Below, piece after piece: positions 31,588 to 39,680 of a stretch of 39,858 nt of DNA; position 1 is the stretch's first letter; each line of letters begins with the position of its first letter. This DNA is from Bacteroidota bacterium (GTDB taxonomy: Bacteria; Bacteroidota; Bacteroidia; UKL13-3). The stretch lies in contig JAWXAU010000146.1 of NCBI GenBank assembly GCA_034439655.1, positions 1 through 39,858 on the forward strand, written 5' to 3'. Both the position numbers and the translations under genes were made by a program. Under the pieces are notes generated by a model. The model was not told the origin of the DNA. It did no database searches and saw only the letters and a list, made by a program, of their open reading frames with translations.

Positions 31588-32629
31588 TTATAATTTCAGG
31601 CCCTTATATATTGGTTCGTGGGTTTTATTATTATATAGTTTTTTATTGTTATGTGCTTTTAGTTCCTGTACCGATACTAATGAAAACCCAAACACGGCGA
31701 GGGGCAAGGGCAAAAATGACAGTATTCCCGAAGCACTAGCTAAACTCAATGATGCCATTGCCAAAGAACCCAAAAACGCTGAGAATTATTATATACGATC
31801 GAAGTATTTTTTCGATCAGAAAAAACAGTTTGAGGCAATCGAGGATATTGCACATGCAGTAAATCTGCAGCCCGAAAATCCATTATACCATTTTATGGGT
31901 GGCGAATATTTATTTGCTATTGGCAAAACGCGAAGATGTGCCGACGCCATGCTGGAAGCGGTTCGCATCAAACCCGATTATACTGATGCTTGGCATCGCT
32001 TATCCGAATTATATATTATAGGAAAAGATTTTGACAGTGCACAATGGTGCTTTAAACAGTTGGAACTACTTGACCCTACCAATCCCAAAACTCCTTTCTT
32101 CAAAGGTGAGATGTATAAAGATATAAAAGCCGATACGAATCGTGCCATCGCACTTTTTCAAAAAGCGACCGAGCTTGATGCTACTTATTGGCAGGCATGG
32201 TTGCAACTGGGTATTATATTTAGTGCGAAGAATAATCCATTGTGTTTGCAATATTTTGGAAATGTATTACGTAATAGTAAAAACAATGTGGAAGCCTTAT
32301 ATGCCCGAGGCTATTATTTGCGTAAAACAGGTAAACTTGCCAATGCCGAAAATGATTTTAAATATGTAAAACAACTCGACCCGGGTCATTATTTGGCCAA
32401 CTACAATTTGGGTGTTATATATTTCCAACAAAACAAACTGCAAGAGGCTCTCGAAGAGTTTAGCATGACCATAGAAAAGAAGGAAGACTATGCGTATGCA
32501 TGGTATAGCCGTGGTTTGTGTTACTACCAAATAGGCAATAAACCCGCTGCCAAAAAAGATTTAGAAAAGTGTTTGCAATTGGACAAAGAGCATTTTAAAA
32601 ATGCAGAGGTGTTGTTGAAGAAGATGTAG
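31553..32629 (+). CDS. TPR-repeat lipoprotein
   Basis: A 358-residue protein. Residues 20-38 are a lipoprotein-type signal with Cys39 in 'LLCAFSSCTDT', preceded by an unusually long basic N-terminus that overlaps the end of the WD40 gene in another frame. Residues 60-355 are about eight tetratricopeptide repeats, for example 'NAENYYIRSKYFFDQKKQF', 'TDAWHRLSELYIIGKDFDS' and 'YAWYSRGLCYYQIGNKPAA'. TPRs bind partner proteins; its coupling to the WD40 protein suggests the two work together at the inner face of the outer membrane. A shorter start cannot be excluded. Confidence 0.85.
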   Translation: MRKNRGTENLISYNFRPLYIGSWVLLLYSFLLLCAFSSCTDTNENPNTARGKGKNDSIPEALAKLNDAIAKEPKNAENYYIRSKYFFDQKKQFEAIEDIAHAVNLQPENPLYHFMGGEYLFAIGKTRRCADAMLEAVRIKPDYTDAWHRLSELYIIGKDFDSAQWCFKQLELLDPTNPKTPFFKGEMYKDIKADTNRAIALFQKATELDATYWQAWLQLGIIFSAKNNPLCLQYFGNVLRNSKNNVEALYARGYYLRKTGKLANAENDFKYVKQLDPGHYLANYNLGVIYFQQNKLQEALEEFSMTIEKKEDYAYAWYSRGLCYYQIGNKPAAKKDLEKCLQLDKEHFKNAEVLLKKM

Positions 32630-32760
32630 TGTGACCTTTCCAAAAGTTTAAAAATTTTGGGAAGGTAGTATTGAAAGCCACGTCAGCCCTTTCGCTGCGT
32701 AAGCCCCCCCATTGGCCGCGGCGAACTGAATCCAAAATCCCGCCCATTTTTGTGAATAAC

Positions 32761-32796
32761 TTGTGCAGCCCTGCCCTTGATAGGCTAATACTTTTG
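32761..32796 (+). promoter_or_regulatory. Likely promoter of the 3-hydroxyacyl-CoA dehydrogenase gene
   Basis: TACTTTTG (32789-32796) followed by CGGCC, with TTG at 32761-32763 (25 bases apart, rather long). The -7 part is convincing and predicts a leader of about 48 bases. Confidence 0.45.
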
Positions 32797-32847
32797 CGGC
32801 CTCAAAACAACACATAATTATATAATCCTATTTAAATCACATTCTAA

Positions 32848-33747
32848 ATGAAAAACATCTCAGTTATCGGCTCTGGAACCATGGGCAACGGCATTGTTCA
32901 CGTATTTGCACAAAATGGTTTTACAGTCACCATGATAGACATTAATCCAGCCGCATTAGAAAAAGCTATGGCCACCATTGGCAAAAACTTGGACCGCCAA
33001 GTAAGCAAAGCACTTATTACCGAAGAAGTAAAAACACAAACCCTTGCCAATATCACCACCTCTTCCGATTTGAAAACGGGTGTAGCCAATGCCGACCTCG
33101 TAGTAGAAGCAGCAACCGAAAATGTAGAAGCCAAGCTTAGTATTTTCAAACAACTAGATGAGTATACAAAACCTGGAGTGATTTTGGCCAGTAATACTTC
33201 TTCCATCTCTATTACCAAACTTGGAGCTGCTACTAAACGTCCTGAGCAAGTAATAGGCATGCACTTTATGAACCCAGTGCCAATTATGAAACTGGTAGAA
33301 GTAATTGAAGGTTTCAAAACCACCAAAGAAGTAACACACACAACCGTTGAACTTTGCAAAACATTGGGTAAAATACCCGTAGCGGTTTATGATTATCCAG
33401 GCTTTGTAGCCAATAGAATTTTGATGCCTTTAATAAACGAAGCCATATATACATTATATGAAGATGTAGCGGGTGTGGAAGCAATTGATACAGTGATGAA
33501 ACTCGGTATGGCCCACCCGATGGGCCCTTTGCAGTTAGCTGATTTTATTGGCCTCGACGTGTGCTTGGCTATTCTCAATGTATTATTTGAAGGATTTGGA
33601 AATCAGAAATATGCTCCCTGTCCTTTGTTAGTAAAAATGGTAACTGCAGGTCAATTAGGCGTAAAAACTGGAATGGGTTTTTATGATTATACTGGTGGTA
33701 CCAAAGAGCTTATTACTGCTCCTAACTTTAGGAAATTGGGGGTATAA
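32848..33747 (+). CDS. hbd: 3-hydroxybutyryl-CoA dehydrogenase
   Basis: A 299-residue NAD-dependent 3-hydroxyacyl-CoA dehydrogenase. The Rossmann loop is 'VIGSGTMGNGIVHVF', followed by Asp31 at the strand end that binds the adenosine ribose. The catalytic pair is His139 ('GMHFMNPVP') and Glu151, with Ser118 in 'ASNTSSIS' and Asn189 in 'GFVANRILMP'. No hydratase domain is fused, so it is the short Hbd/PaaH form for C4 acyl-CoA in fatty-acid or butyrate metabolism. Direction (oxidation or synthesis) cannot be told. It is a single-gene unit. Confidence 0.94.
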   Translation: MKNISVIGSGTMGNGIVHVFAQNGFTVTMIDINPAALEKAMATIGKNLDRQVSKALITEEVKTQTLANITTSSDLKTGVANADLVVEAATENVEAKLSIFKQLDEYTKPGVILASNTSSISITKLGAATKRPEQVIGMHFMNPVPIMKLVEVIEGFKTTKEVTHTTVELCKTLGKIPVAVYDYPGFVANRILMPLINEAIYTLYEDVAGVEAIDTVMKLGMAHPMGPLQLADFIGLDVCLAILNVLFEGFGNQKYAPCPLLVKMVTAGQLGVKTGMGFYDYTGGTKELITAPNFRKLGV

Positions 33748-33764
33748 TATTTTTACTCTTTAAC

Positions 33765-33909
33765 CGTCATTGCGAGCGTTCCGATAGCTATCCGAATCCG
33801 CGTCGCAATCTCATACAATCGAAGCTCTTAGTTCCAATTGTGCCAAATTGCCACGCCTCTGCAAAAGTATCAGTAACTTTATGGTCTTTCACCAAGGCTC
33901 GCCATGACG
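33765..33909. repeat. Inverted-repeat element with CGTCATTGCGAGC ends
   Basis: 145 bp bounded by CGTCATTGCGAGC (33765-33777) and GCTCGCCATGACG (33897-33909), which pair at 12 of 13 positions. Similar sequences are scattered in many bacterial genomes as non-coding palindromic repeats (general knowledge). A related piece, CCGTCATTCTG, lies at about 37741-37751. Confidence 0.6.
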
Positions 33910-33966
33910 TGCATAAATCAATTCTGGCTCAAACCAAATTCTTGAACAAGGTGGTTATTCCTTTGT

Positions 33967-34034
33967 TAATACCAAAACTCAATATATAATAGTCCCAAAA
34001 GAAAGGGACTAATTGGATTGTAGTTCGGCATTAC
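33967..34034 (+). repeat. MITE-like repeat, left arm joined to core (copy G)
   Basis: TAATACCAAAACTCAATATA, AGTCCCAAAAGAAAGGGACT, then directly TGTAGTTCGGCATTAC. The second hairpin is lost and everything after the core is missing. Confidence 0.8.
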
Positions 34035-34145
34035 TTCACTTTGCAAACATTATATATTTTTTCGTGTTCGCCCCCACCGTCATCGCTTAGGGCGACGCCA
34101 ACTCACTCGAAACTGGGGAGGATGGTTGGGACCGAATCCCGAAAT

Positions 34146-34694
34146 TTACGCTTTCACCAAATACTTCTTGCTTACCCAAGCATAAGAACCAAAAAGTATA
34201 ATAGTAGCTATACCGTTACCTATGAAACTTTTAAGCAAGAATGGAAGTGCATTGGTATAACAAAGTACAAGTCCGGTCATATCTTTTGTATAAGGTTTGC
34301 TGTTCATATCTAAGCCTGCAGCCCATACCATAAAGTTAGAAACAATAAAGAATAACAGTATTGCCGTTACGCTGCCTACTACGATATTTTTAAGAGCAAC
34401 ACGCTCCTTAATAAGAAAACCTATATAAGCACTCACCAAATACATCATATAGATACCTATATATTCGCCGTTGATGAAATATTGGTAATAACTGTCGCCC
34501 ATATTAAGAGCCATCAACACATCACCCATGAGCAAAGCAGCCAAAGGAACGAGAACTGAACCTCGCCACGACATTCCAATTGCACCAGCAAAAAAAGTAA
34601 TGGCAAGCATGGGTGCATATCCTTCCCAACTGGTAAGACGTACAACTGAAAGAAGGATAAAGATAAAAATGGGAGCAACTATTTTCTTGTTCAT
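34146..34694 (-). CDS. DUF6580 family membrane protein (ECF S-component-like)
   Basis: A 182-residue membrane protein with five or six helices. Features fitting the DUF6580 family are 'SWEGYAPMLAITFFAGAIG' near the start, 'LMGDVLMALN', 'VSNFMVWAAGL' and 'YTNALPFLLKSFIGNG'. These proteins resemble the substrate-binding S components of energy-coupling-factor vitamin transporters, but the ligand is unknown and no ECF ATPase or T component is nearby. A TATTTTTG box on the minus strand (34740-34733) is its probable -7 element. Family call moderately sure. Confidence 0.75.
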   Translation of the reverse strand: MNKKIVAPIFIFILLSVVRLTSWEGYAPMLAITFFAGAIGMSWRGSVLVPLAALLMGDVLMALNMGDSYYQYFINGEYIGIYMMYLVSAYIGFLIKERVALKNIVVGSVTAILLFFIVSNFMVWAAGLDMNSKPYTKDMTGLVLCYTNALPFLLKSFIGNGIATIILFGSYAWVSKKYLVKA

Positions 34695-34761
34695 GCGTTT
34701 GAGTTTTTAAAAATTATTAATATTTCTGTTTGCAAAAATAAACCATCCAAGGTGAAATGGT

Positions 34762-34769
34762 TAAATTTG
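34762..34769 (+). promoter_or_regulatory. -7 promoter box of the M16 protease gene
   Basis: TAAATTTG matches TAnnTTTG and is followed by CC. It gives a leader of about 30 bases to the ATG at 34802. It also shows that the earlier in-frame ATG at 34757 lies upstream of the transcription start. No TTTG at normal -33 spacing. Confidence 0.45.
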
Positions 34770-34801
34770 CCGCACTTAAAAATTATTCACACCCAAAAAA
34801 A

Positions 34802-37675
34802 ATGAAAAAATTATTTACGTTACTATGCGGCCTCATTGCATTTGCAGGTGTTATGGCCCAAACAAAACTTATCGAAAAAGTAGATAAGGTTCCTGGCAAA
34901 CTCATTATCCCTTACGAAAAGTACCAGTTGCCCAATGGCCTTACTGTGGTTGTTCATGAGGACCACTCCAATCCTATTGTACATGTGGAAGTTACCTATC
35001 ATGTAGGCTCAGCCCGCGAGGTAAAAGACCGTACTGGTTTTGCACACTTTTTTGAGCACATGATGTTTCAAGGCAGTGGCCATGTGCAAGACGAAGAGCA
35101 TTTTAAAATTGTATCAGGTGCAGGTGGAAATATGAACGGCAGCACCAATCGTGACCGTACCAATTATTTTGAAACCCTTCCTGCCAATTATTTAGAAATG
35201 GCTTTGTGGCTAGAAAGTGACCGCATGGGTTTCCTTTTGGATTCTGTAACCCAGAAAAAATTTGAAGTTCAACGTGCTACTGTAAAAAATGAAAAAGGAC
35301 AGAACGTAGAAAATGTTCCTTATGGAATTGTAGAAGAATATTTGAATGCGAACCTATATCCCGAAGGTCACCCTTATAGCTGGACTACCATTGGCTATAC
35401 CCAAGATTTGGATCGTGCCACGGTGGAAGATTTGAAAAACTTTTTCTTGAGATGGTATGGCCCCAACAATGCCGTACTGGTAATATCGGGCGACGTAAAA
35501 ACTACGGAGGCATTAGCCTTGGTCGAAAAATATTTTGGCAGCATTCCACAGTGTCCCAAAGTGAATAAAATGAAAGTAGAGCGTGTGGTATTGCCCGAAC
35601 GCAGATTTGTAAAATACTCCGAGAAAGTTCCTTATCCATTATATACTATTGTTTATCCTACCGTGGGAACTTACCAAAAAGATGAAGCCGCTTTGGATAT
35701 ATTGGCTAATATATTGGGCAATGGAAACAATTCTATTTTCTATAAACATTTCGAGAAAAATGAGAATGCATTACAAGCAAATTGCTACAACCGCAGCGAA
35801 GAATTGGCAGGTGAATTTACCTTGCGAATTATCCCCTATTACGGCACGCCTATCGACTCCATTGATGCGTGGTTGAAAGCTTCGTTTGACGAACTCGAAA
35901 AAAATGGTATCAGCGATGAAGCCATGGAACGTGCTAAGTCTGTTTACCTCACGCAGTTCATTAGAGGAATGGAAAGCGTAGCAGGCAAATCGACTTACCT
36001 CAATTACTGGAGCATGTTTTTGAATAAACCTTTTAATATGCAGGACGAAATTGACCGCTATAAAAACGTGACCAAAGAACAAGTGATGGCTGCTTATAAT
36101 AATTATATAAAAAATAAACCAGCAGTTTGGGTTCAAACGCAGCCCAAATATTCTAATCCTGATGAAACTAAAAAAACTGAAACAATTACCAATACTGAAA
36201 AAGTGGTCCCACCAAATGAGTATAACAATCTTTCCTACAAAAAACCTGTTGATAATTTCGACCGTAGCAAACATCCAATTCCGGGCGAAGTAAAATCTGT
36301 GCAGTTTCCCAATATATATAATGTAAAGTTCGATAACGGCCTTAGAGTGGCTGGTACCGTAAACAATGAAGTGCCTCTGGTATATTTGCAATTGAGCATA
36401 AAAGGCGGTGAACTTCACGAGATGAACGATTTGAAAAAGATTGGTCTTTGTTCTGTTACGTCTGAATTGATGAACGAAGGAACACAGAAATATACAAGCG
36501 AAGAATTTAGTGCCCAGTTAGAAAAAATGGGAAGCAGTATTTATGTGTCATCAAGTAGTGAAGAAATTACGATATCTATGCAATGCCGTGCTGAAAATGT
36601 TGATGCTACTTTAAAATTGTTTGAAGAGCGATTATTGCATACCAAATTTAATAAAGACGATTTTAAACGTACCATTAAAAGTAATGTAGAGCAAGCTAAA
36701 GGCCTCGACTATAATGCAGGATTGATGTCGCAATTGGCTTTCGGTAAATTAATGTATGGCAATAATCCTTATGGTTTATTTGCCAACGAAAAATCATATA
36801 AAAGTATTACCTTAGAAGATGTGAACAATTTTTATAATAATAACTTTTCGCCATCTATTAGTAACCTTATAATTGTAGGTAGTATAGGGCAAGAAGAGAT
36901 GATGCCCAAGCTTGGATTTTTAAAAGAATGGTCTACTAAACCAGTTACCATTCCTAGTCCTGGCGAGTTTTATGAAACGGAAGGAACTAAAATATATTTG
37001 GTAGACAAACCCGAAGCACCGCAAAGCTCGCTTGTAATTGGTTTTACTTCCGATAAATACTCTGCAACTGGCAGATTCTTCAAAAACACTATCATGAACT
37101 ACCAATTGGGAGGTAGTTTTAACAGCCGCCTTAACCAAGATATTCGTGAAGATAAAGGATATACTTATGGTATACGCAGCGGTTATAACTTCAATAATTA
37201 TATGGGATATTATACTATTGGTTGCTCAGTGCGTGGCACTGCTACCGATAGTGCCCTTGAAGAAATAATGAAGGTAGTAAAAGAATATAAAACTAACGGA
37301 CCTACCGATGAAGAAGTAGCATTTACACGCAGCTCCATGCTCAATGCCCGCCAAATGCGTTATGAAACTACGGGTTCCATGGCCTCATTTATTGGTAATA
37401 TGTTGGACTACGGAATTACACCTGAAGTATTGAAAGAACAAGAGAAAATCATTTCTACCATCAGCAGAACAGAATTAGCCGCACTTGCCAAAGACAATCT
37501 AAAAACCGACAAAATGATTATCATGGTTGTAGGTGATAAAGACAGTTTAAAAAAACGTTTAGAAAAATTAAATATGGGCGAAGTAAAAGTATATAATAGT
37601 ACCAATGATGTGCAGTTTAATCCTAAAAACCGCGTAGCACTGCCACTCATGGATAAAAAATTTCCCAGACAATAG
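34802..37675 (+). CDS. Tandem M16 family zinc metalloprotease (pitrilysin-like), exported
   Basis: A 957-residue protein with a signal peptide ('MKKLFTLLCGLIAFAGVMA') and two M16 halves. The N-terminal half has the inverted zinc motif His82-x-x-Glu85-His86 in 'AHFFEHMMFQGSG' and the third ligand Glu164 in 'VKNEKGQN', so it is catalytic. The C-terminal half (about 510-930) lacks the motif and holds the substrate-binding 'RLNQDIREDKGYTYGI' segment. The two halves close into a chamber that degrades peptides, here in the periplasm. An ATG 45 bases earlier would hide the signal peptide and is rejected. Followed by a strong terminator. Confidence 0.93.
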   Translation: MKKLFTLLCGLIAFAGVMAQTKLIEKVDKVPGKLIIPYEKYQLPNGLTVVVHEDHSNPIVHVEVTYHVGSAREVKDRTGFAHFFEHMMFQGSGHVQDEEHFKIVSGAGGNMNGSTNRDRTNYFETLPANYLEMALWLESDRMGFLLDSVTQKKFEVQRATVKNEKGQNVENVPYGIVEEYLNANLYPEGHPYSWTTIGYTQDLDRATVEDLKNFFLRWYGPNNAVLVISGDVKTTEALALVEKYFGSIPQCPKVNKMKVERVVLPERRFVKYSEKVPYPLYTIVYPTVGTYQKDEAALDILANILGNGNNSIFYKHFEKNENALQANCYNRSEELAGEFTLRIIPYYGTPIDSIDAWLKASFDELEKNGISDEAMERAKSVYLTQFIRGMESVAGKSTYLNYWSMFLNKPFNMQDEIDRYKNVTKEQVMAAYNNYIKNKPAVWVQTQPKYSNPDETKKTETITNTEKVVPPNEYNNLSYKKPVDNFDRSKHPIPGEVKSVQFPNIYNVKFDNGLRVAGTVNNEVPLVYLQLSIKGGELHEMNDLKKIGLCSVTSELMNEGTQKYTSEEFSAQLEKMGSSIYVSSSSEEITISMQCRAENVDATLKLFEERLLHTKFNKDDFKRTIKSNVEQAKGLDYNAGLMSQLAFGKLMYGNNPYGLFANEKSYKSITLEDVNNFYNNNFSPSISNLIIVGSIGQEEMMPKLGFLKEWSTKPVTIPSPGEFYETEGTKIYLVDKPEAPQSSLVIGFTSDKYSATGRFFKNTIMNYQLGGSFNSRLNQDIREDKGYTYGIRSGYNFNNYMGYYTIGCSVRGTATDSALEEIMKVVKEYKTNGPTDEEVAFTRSSMLNARQMRYETTGSMASFIGNMLDYGITPEVLKEQEKIISTISRTELAALAKDNLKTDKMIIMVVGDKDSLKKRLEKLNMGEVKVYNSTNDVQFNPKNRVALPLMDKKFPRQ

Positions 37676-37698
37676 AATTGAAAATATAACCATAAAAA

Positions 37699-37736
37699 AA
37701 TCCCCGATGTATTATAATGCATCGGGGATTTTTTTT
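37699..37736. terminator. Rho-independent terminator after the M16 protease gene
   Basis: AATCCCCGATG (37699-37709), ten-base loop, CATCGGGGATT (37720-37730), then a T run through 37736, with an A run on the left side. The 11-bp stem is perfect. It may act in both directions and so also stop the coiled-coil gene transcript. Confidence 0.9.
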
Positions 37737-37751
37737 GTTACCGTCATTCTG

Positions 37752-37765
37752 TTCGCCGCGGCGAA
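37752..37765. repeat. GC-rich dispersed palindrome
   Basis: TTCGCCGCGGCGAA is a perfect 14-bp palindrome in AT-rich surroundings. Close relatives lie at about 5489-5507, 25969-25984, 28323-28337, 32714-32727, 39041-39052 and 39768-39781, always between genes. Confidence 0.6.
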
Positions 37766-37773
37766 TCGTCATC

Positions 37774-37909
37774 TAATACCGAAACTCAATATATAATAGT
37801 CCAAAAGAGGGGGGAATCCCCAGCCAGCTTGCGGGGTGTAGTTCGGCATTACCATTCTAAAAACTAATCCCTCAAGCGGAGAACTATTTTAGTTTAAGAA
37901 ATGGTATTA
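37774..37909 (+). repeat. MITE-like repeat, best full copy (copy H)
   Basis: 136 bp from TAATACC to GGTATTA. The flanks carry CATC on both sides (37770-37773 and 37910-37913), which looks like a 4-bp target duplication. The left and right arms are inverted copies (ATACCGAAACTCAATATATA against the right arm ending AAGAAATGGTATT). The second hairpin is now CCCC...GGGG, still paired although its bases differ from copy D. Length is too small to encode a transposase. Confidence 0.88.
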
Positions 37910-38362
37910 CATCCACACCGCTAAAAACTTCATGAACTCAGTTTTCAACTCCTTATATATTTTTGTGAATGAAGCAGCACGTTCGTTAATATCATCATGG
38001 TCGGCAAATACTTGATGGTTGATAGCTACAGGGTGTTCCTGTGCGTATTTTGTTAGCCATTGTTCATGCTTATTGATTTCATCGTTCAAAATATCGAGAT
38101 GTTCTTTTTGTATAATAAACTGATTTTGAAAATGCTCAATCTGGCTACGAACTTCAGTACTTGTATTTTTTGCTGAAATTTTTTCCAATCTACTTTGATA
38201 AATCTTTAGTTCATCATTATAGAATTTGAATTCGCTACTCCATAGTTTGTGTTCGAAATGAAGCTCATCGAAGTGTTTAGTTTTTTTGGCTGTTCCGGTT
38301 GTTATGATATTTTTTTTTCTGCAAATTAAATTATAATAGTCCCTAAAGGTAATTGACCACAA
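37907..38362 (-). CDS. Cytoplasmic coiled-coil protein of unknown function
   Basis: A 151-residue, highly charged protein without signal or membrane segment. Residues 35-150 are helical, with heptad-like spacing in 'HFEHKLWSSEFKFYNDELK', 'FQNQFIIQKEHLDILND' and 'IYKELKTEFMKFLAVWM'. It resembles a small Bacteroidetes hypothetical family that I know only by its 'HFEHKLW' and 'HFQNQFI' motifs. The TAA stop is made by the end of the repeat at 37774-37909. The first 25 residues are atypical and include a run of nine T/A, so the true start may be nearer 38290, or a small frameshift may exist. Confidence 0.65.
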   Translation of the reverse strand: MWSITFRDYYNLICRKKNIITTGTAKKTKHFDELHFEHKLWSSEFKFYNDELKIYQSRLEKISAKNTSTEVRSQIEHFQNQFIIQKEHLDILNDEINKHEQWLTKYAQEHPVAINHQVFADHDDINERAASFTKIYKELKTEFMKFLAVWM

Positions 38363-38397
38363 TCAGAGCGGTTTATGATTATTATCAGAAAAAACAT

Positions 38398-38405
38398 TAA
38401 CTTTG
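38398..38405 (+). promoter_or_regulatory. -7 promoter box of the secreted protein gene at 38491
   Basis: TAACTTTG matches TAnnTTTG; TTTA at 38372-38375 sits 22 bases upstream and may act as the -33 part. Leader about 80 bases. Confidence 0.4.
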
Positions 38406-38490
38406 TGAGGTCAAATAAATAATGCGTTCATCAATATTGAATTTGAATTCACTAACTATCATATTTACCCATTAAACAATTAAACTAGAA

Positions 38491-39018
38491 ATGAAAAAAT
38501 ATATTTTAATTCTACTTGCCATTATAGCTGTCTCTAACAACAAAAGCTTGGCACAGGACAGTACAAAACAATACAAGATTGGTCACGAATTCCAAATCAA
38601 TATTCCGAAATATATGGAACGGACTAGTGGGATAAACGGCTCAGCGGCAATCGAATTTAAGAACGACGACAGAGATGTTTTTGGTTTTGTAGTGCAGGAC
38701 ACTAAAGAAGAATTGGGGATCTTGGAAATCACCTTTGCGGCTATTGATTCATTCTATGATTTCTTTATCAAAGATTTTATCAAAGATGCAGACAAAAGAA
38801 ATGTTTCAAAAGCTCTCAGTACCAAAAAAGCAAATGTCAGTTTTATAGAAAGTGATTTTTCTTATTTGGATACAGATACCAAAGTAGAAATATATTATTT
38901 CATTGGTATTGTAGAAACAAAAACTTGTTATTATAAGGTGCTGTGCTGTTGCTCTCTTGCAAACAAAGACAAGTTCAAAGCCGATTATCAAAAAATATTA
39001 TACAGCCTCAGAGACTAG
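38491..39018 (+). CDS. Secreted protein of unknown function
   Basis: A 175-residue protein with a clear signal peptide (hydrophobic 4-16, 'NKSLAQ' before cleavage). The mature domain of about 150 residues alternates strands and helices ('EFQINIPKYMERTSG', 'AIEFKNDDRDVFGFVVQD', 'DFSYLDTDTKVEIYYFIGI'). It ends in 'KADYQKILYSLRD', similar in layout to PsbP/DUF1795-like folds of periplasmic proteins, but this is only an impression. A run of three cysteines ('VLCCCSLA') is unusual for a periplasmic protein. No function is proposed. Confidence 0.7.
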   Translation: MKKYILILLAIIAVSNNKSLAQDSTKQYKIGHEFQINIPKYMERTSGINGSAAIEFKNDDRDVFGFVVQDTKEELGILEITFAAIDSFYDFFIKDFIKDADKRNVSKALSTKKANVSFIESDFSYLDTDTKVEIYYFIGIVETKTCYYKVLCCCSLANKDKFKADYQKILYSLRD

Positions 39019-39040
39019 GTGATTATTTTTAAATTTACCC

Positions 39041-39052
39041 CGCCGCGGCGGA
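39041..39052. repeat. GC-rich dispersed palindrome
   Basis: CCGCCGCGGCGG, a perfect 12-bp palindrome in the gap between two small envelope-protein genes. Same family as 37752-37765. Confidence 0.55.
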
Positions 39053-39092
39053 ATTATTTTTTATTTTGCCGGATAAAAACACACATAGGAGA

Positions 39093-39365
39093 ATGAAAAA
39101 ATATTTTGCAACATTTATAGTAATTTATTTAGTATTATTTTTATTGTGTGTAATGTCATTTGGATTGGCTTATGGATATGATGAAGGAACTATGCGGAAT
39201 AATTTGATAGGAGAAATATCTGCTTTTATATTTAAAATTTTCGAGTTCCCTCTGGTTTATATTTTGCCATCTAGATATTTTATATTGGGATTTTTTATCG
39301 ATATATTTCTTTATTCTGCCTTAATTACTATAATTATATATATATACAAAAAAATGACATTTTAA
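39093..39365 (+). CDS. Small membrane protein of unknown function
   Basis: A 90-residue protein with two or three hydrophobic segments (about 4-25, 38-54 and 62-84), ending in 'IYIYKKMTF'. The ATG at 39093 is chosen because AGGAG lies just before it, one of the few Shine-Dalgarno-like sites in the window; an earlier TTG (39066) would add nine polar residues. No family recognised. It follows the secreted protein gene by 74 bases that contain a GC-rich palindrome. Confidence 0.6.
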   Translation: MKKYFATFIVIYLVLFLLCVMSFGLAYGYDEGTMRNNLIGEISAFIFKIFEFPLVYILPSRYFILGFFIDIFLYSALITIIIYIYKKMTF

Positions 39366-39473
39366 ATTCGAAGAATATGCTTCTTTAGTATCTAATTTGT
39401 GAGATGGCTTTCTAATAGGCGTGCAGAATAGACGGCACAAAACACTCGAAGTAAAGCAAAATAGAAAGACAAA

Positions 39474-39593
39474 TTGAAATTATATATATCATTTATATCA
39501 ATCCTCATTTTCATAATAAAGTGCAGCAATCCACCTGAACTCAGCAAAGTAGCCAGCAACACATCTATAATACCAATTCTTAACGTAAAATAG
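39474..39593 (+). pseudogene. Possible lipoprotein gene start truncated by a repeat
   Basis: A frame opening with TTG encodes 'LKLYISFISILIFIIKC' followed by 'SNPPELSKVASNTS'. This looks exactly like a Bacteroidetes lipoprotein signal, with a lipidation Cys at residue 17 and a polar mature start. Only 31-32 codons are native; the repeat at 39568 then supplies seven codons and a stop. No continuation was found after the repeat. It may be a broken gene or chance. Confidence 0.35.
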
Positions 39594-39680
39594 TTCTCCG
39601 CCTGTGGCGGATTTGGTTTGTAGAATCGTAATGCCGAACTACATCCCGAAAGCTTTCTTTTTGACTATTATATATTAGAC
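39568..39680 (-). repeat. MITE-like repeat, inverted copy (copy I)
   Basis: In reverse orientation: TAATACC-AATTCTTAACG (right arm), third hairpin TCCGCC-TGT-GGCGGA, the core as GTAATGCCGAACTACATCCC, and a shortened second hairpin, then GACTATTATATATTAG of the left arm, whose outer tip has diverged. Confidence 0.8.

Larger units (their letters stand above)
33748..34145. other. Intergenic stretch with two unrelated repeat elements
   Basis: About 400 bases between convergent genes. They hold an inverted-repeat element (33765-33909) and a left-plus-core fragment of the MITE-like family (33967-34034). The remainder, including a 90-codon frame at 34041-34313 opposite the DUF6580 gene, has no supported gene. 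Confidence 0.45.

Noticed and set aside
5444-39680. Regularly recurring sequence considered as a CRISPR array
   Set aside because: Copies are kilobases apart, vary in length and orientation, and have no uniform spacers; they behave as dispersed elements. No cas genes are present.
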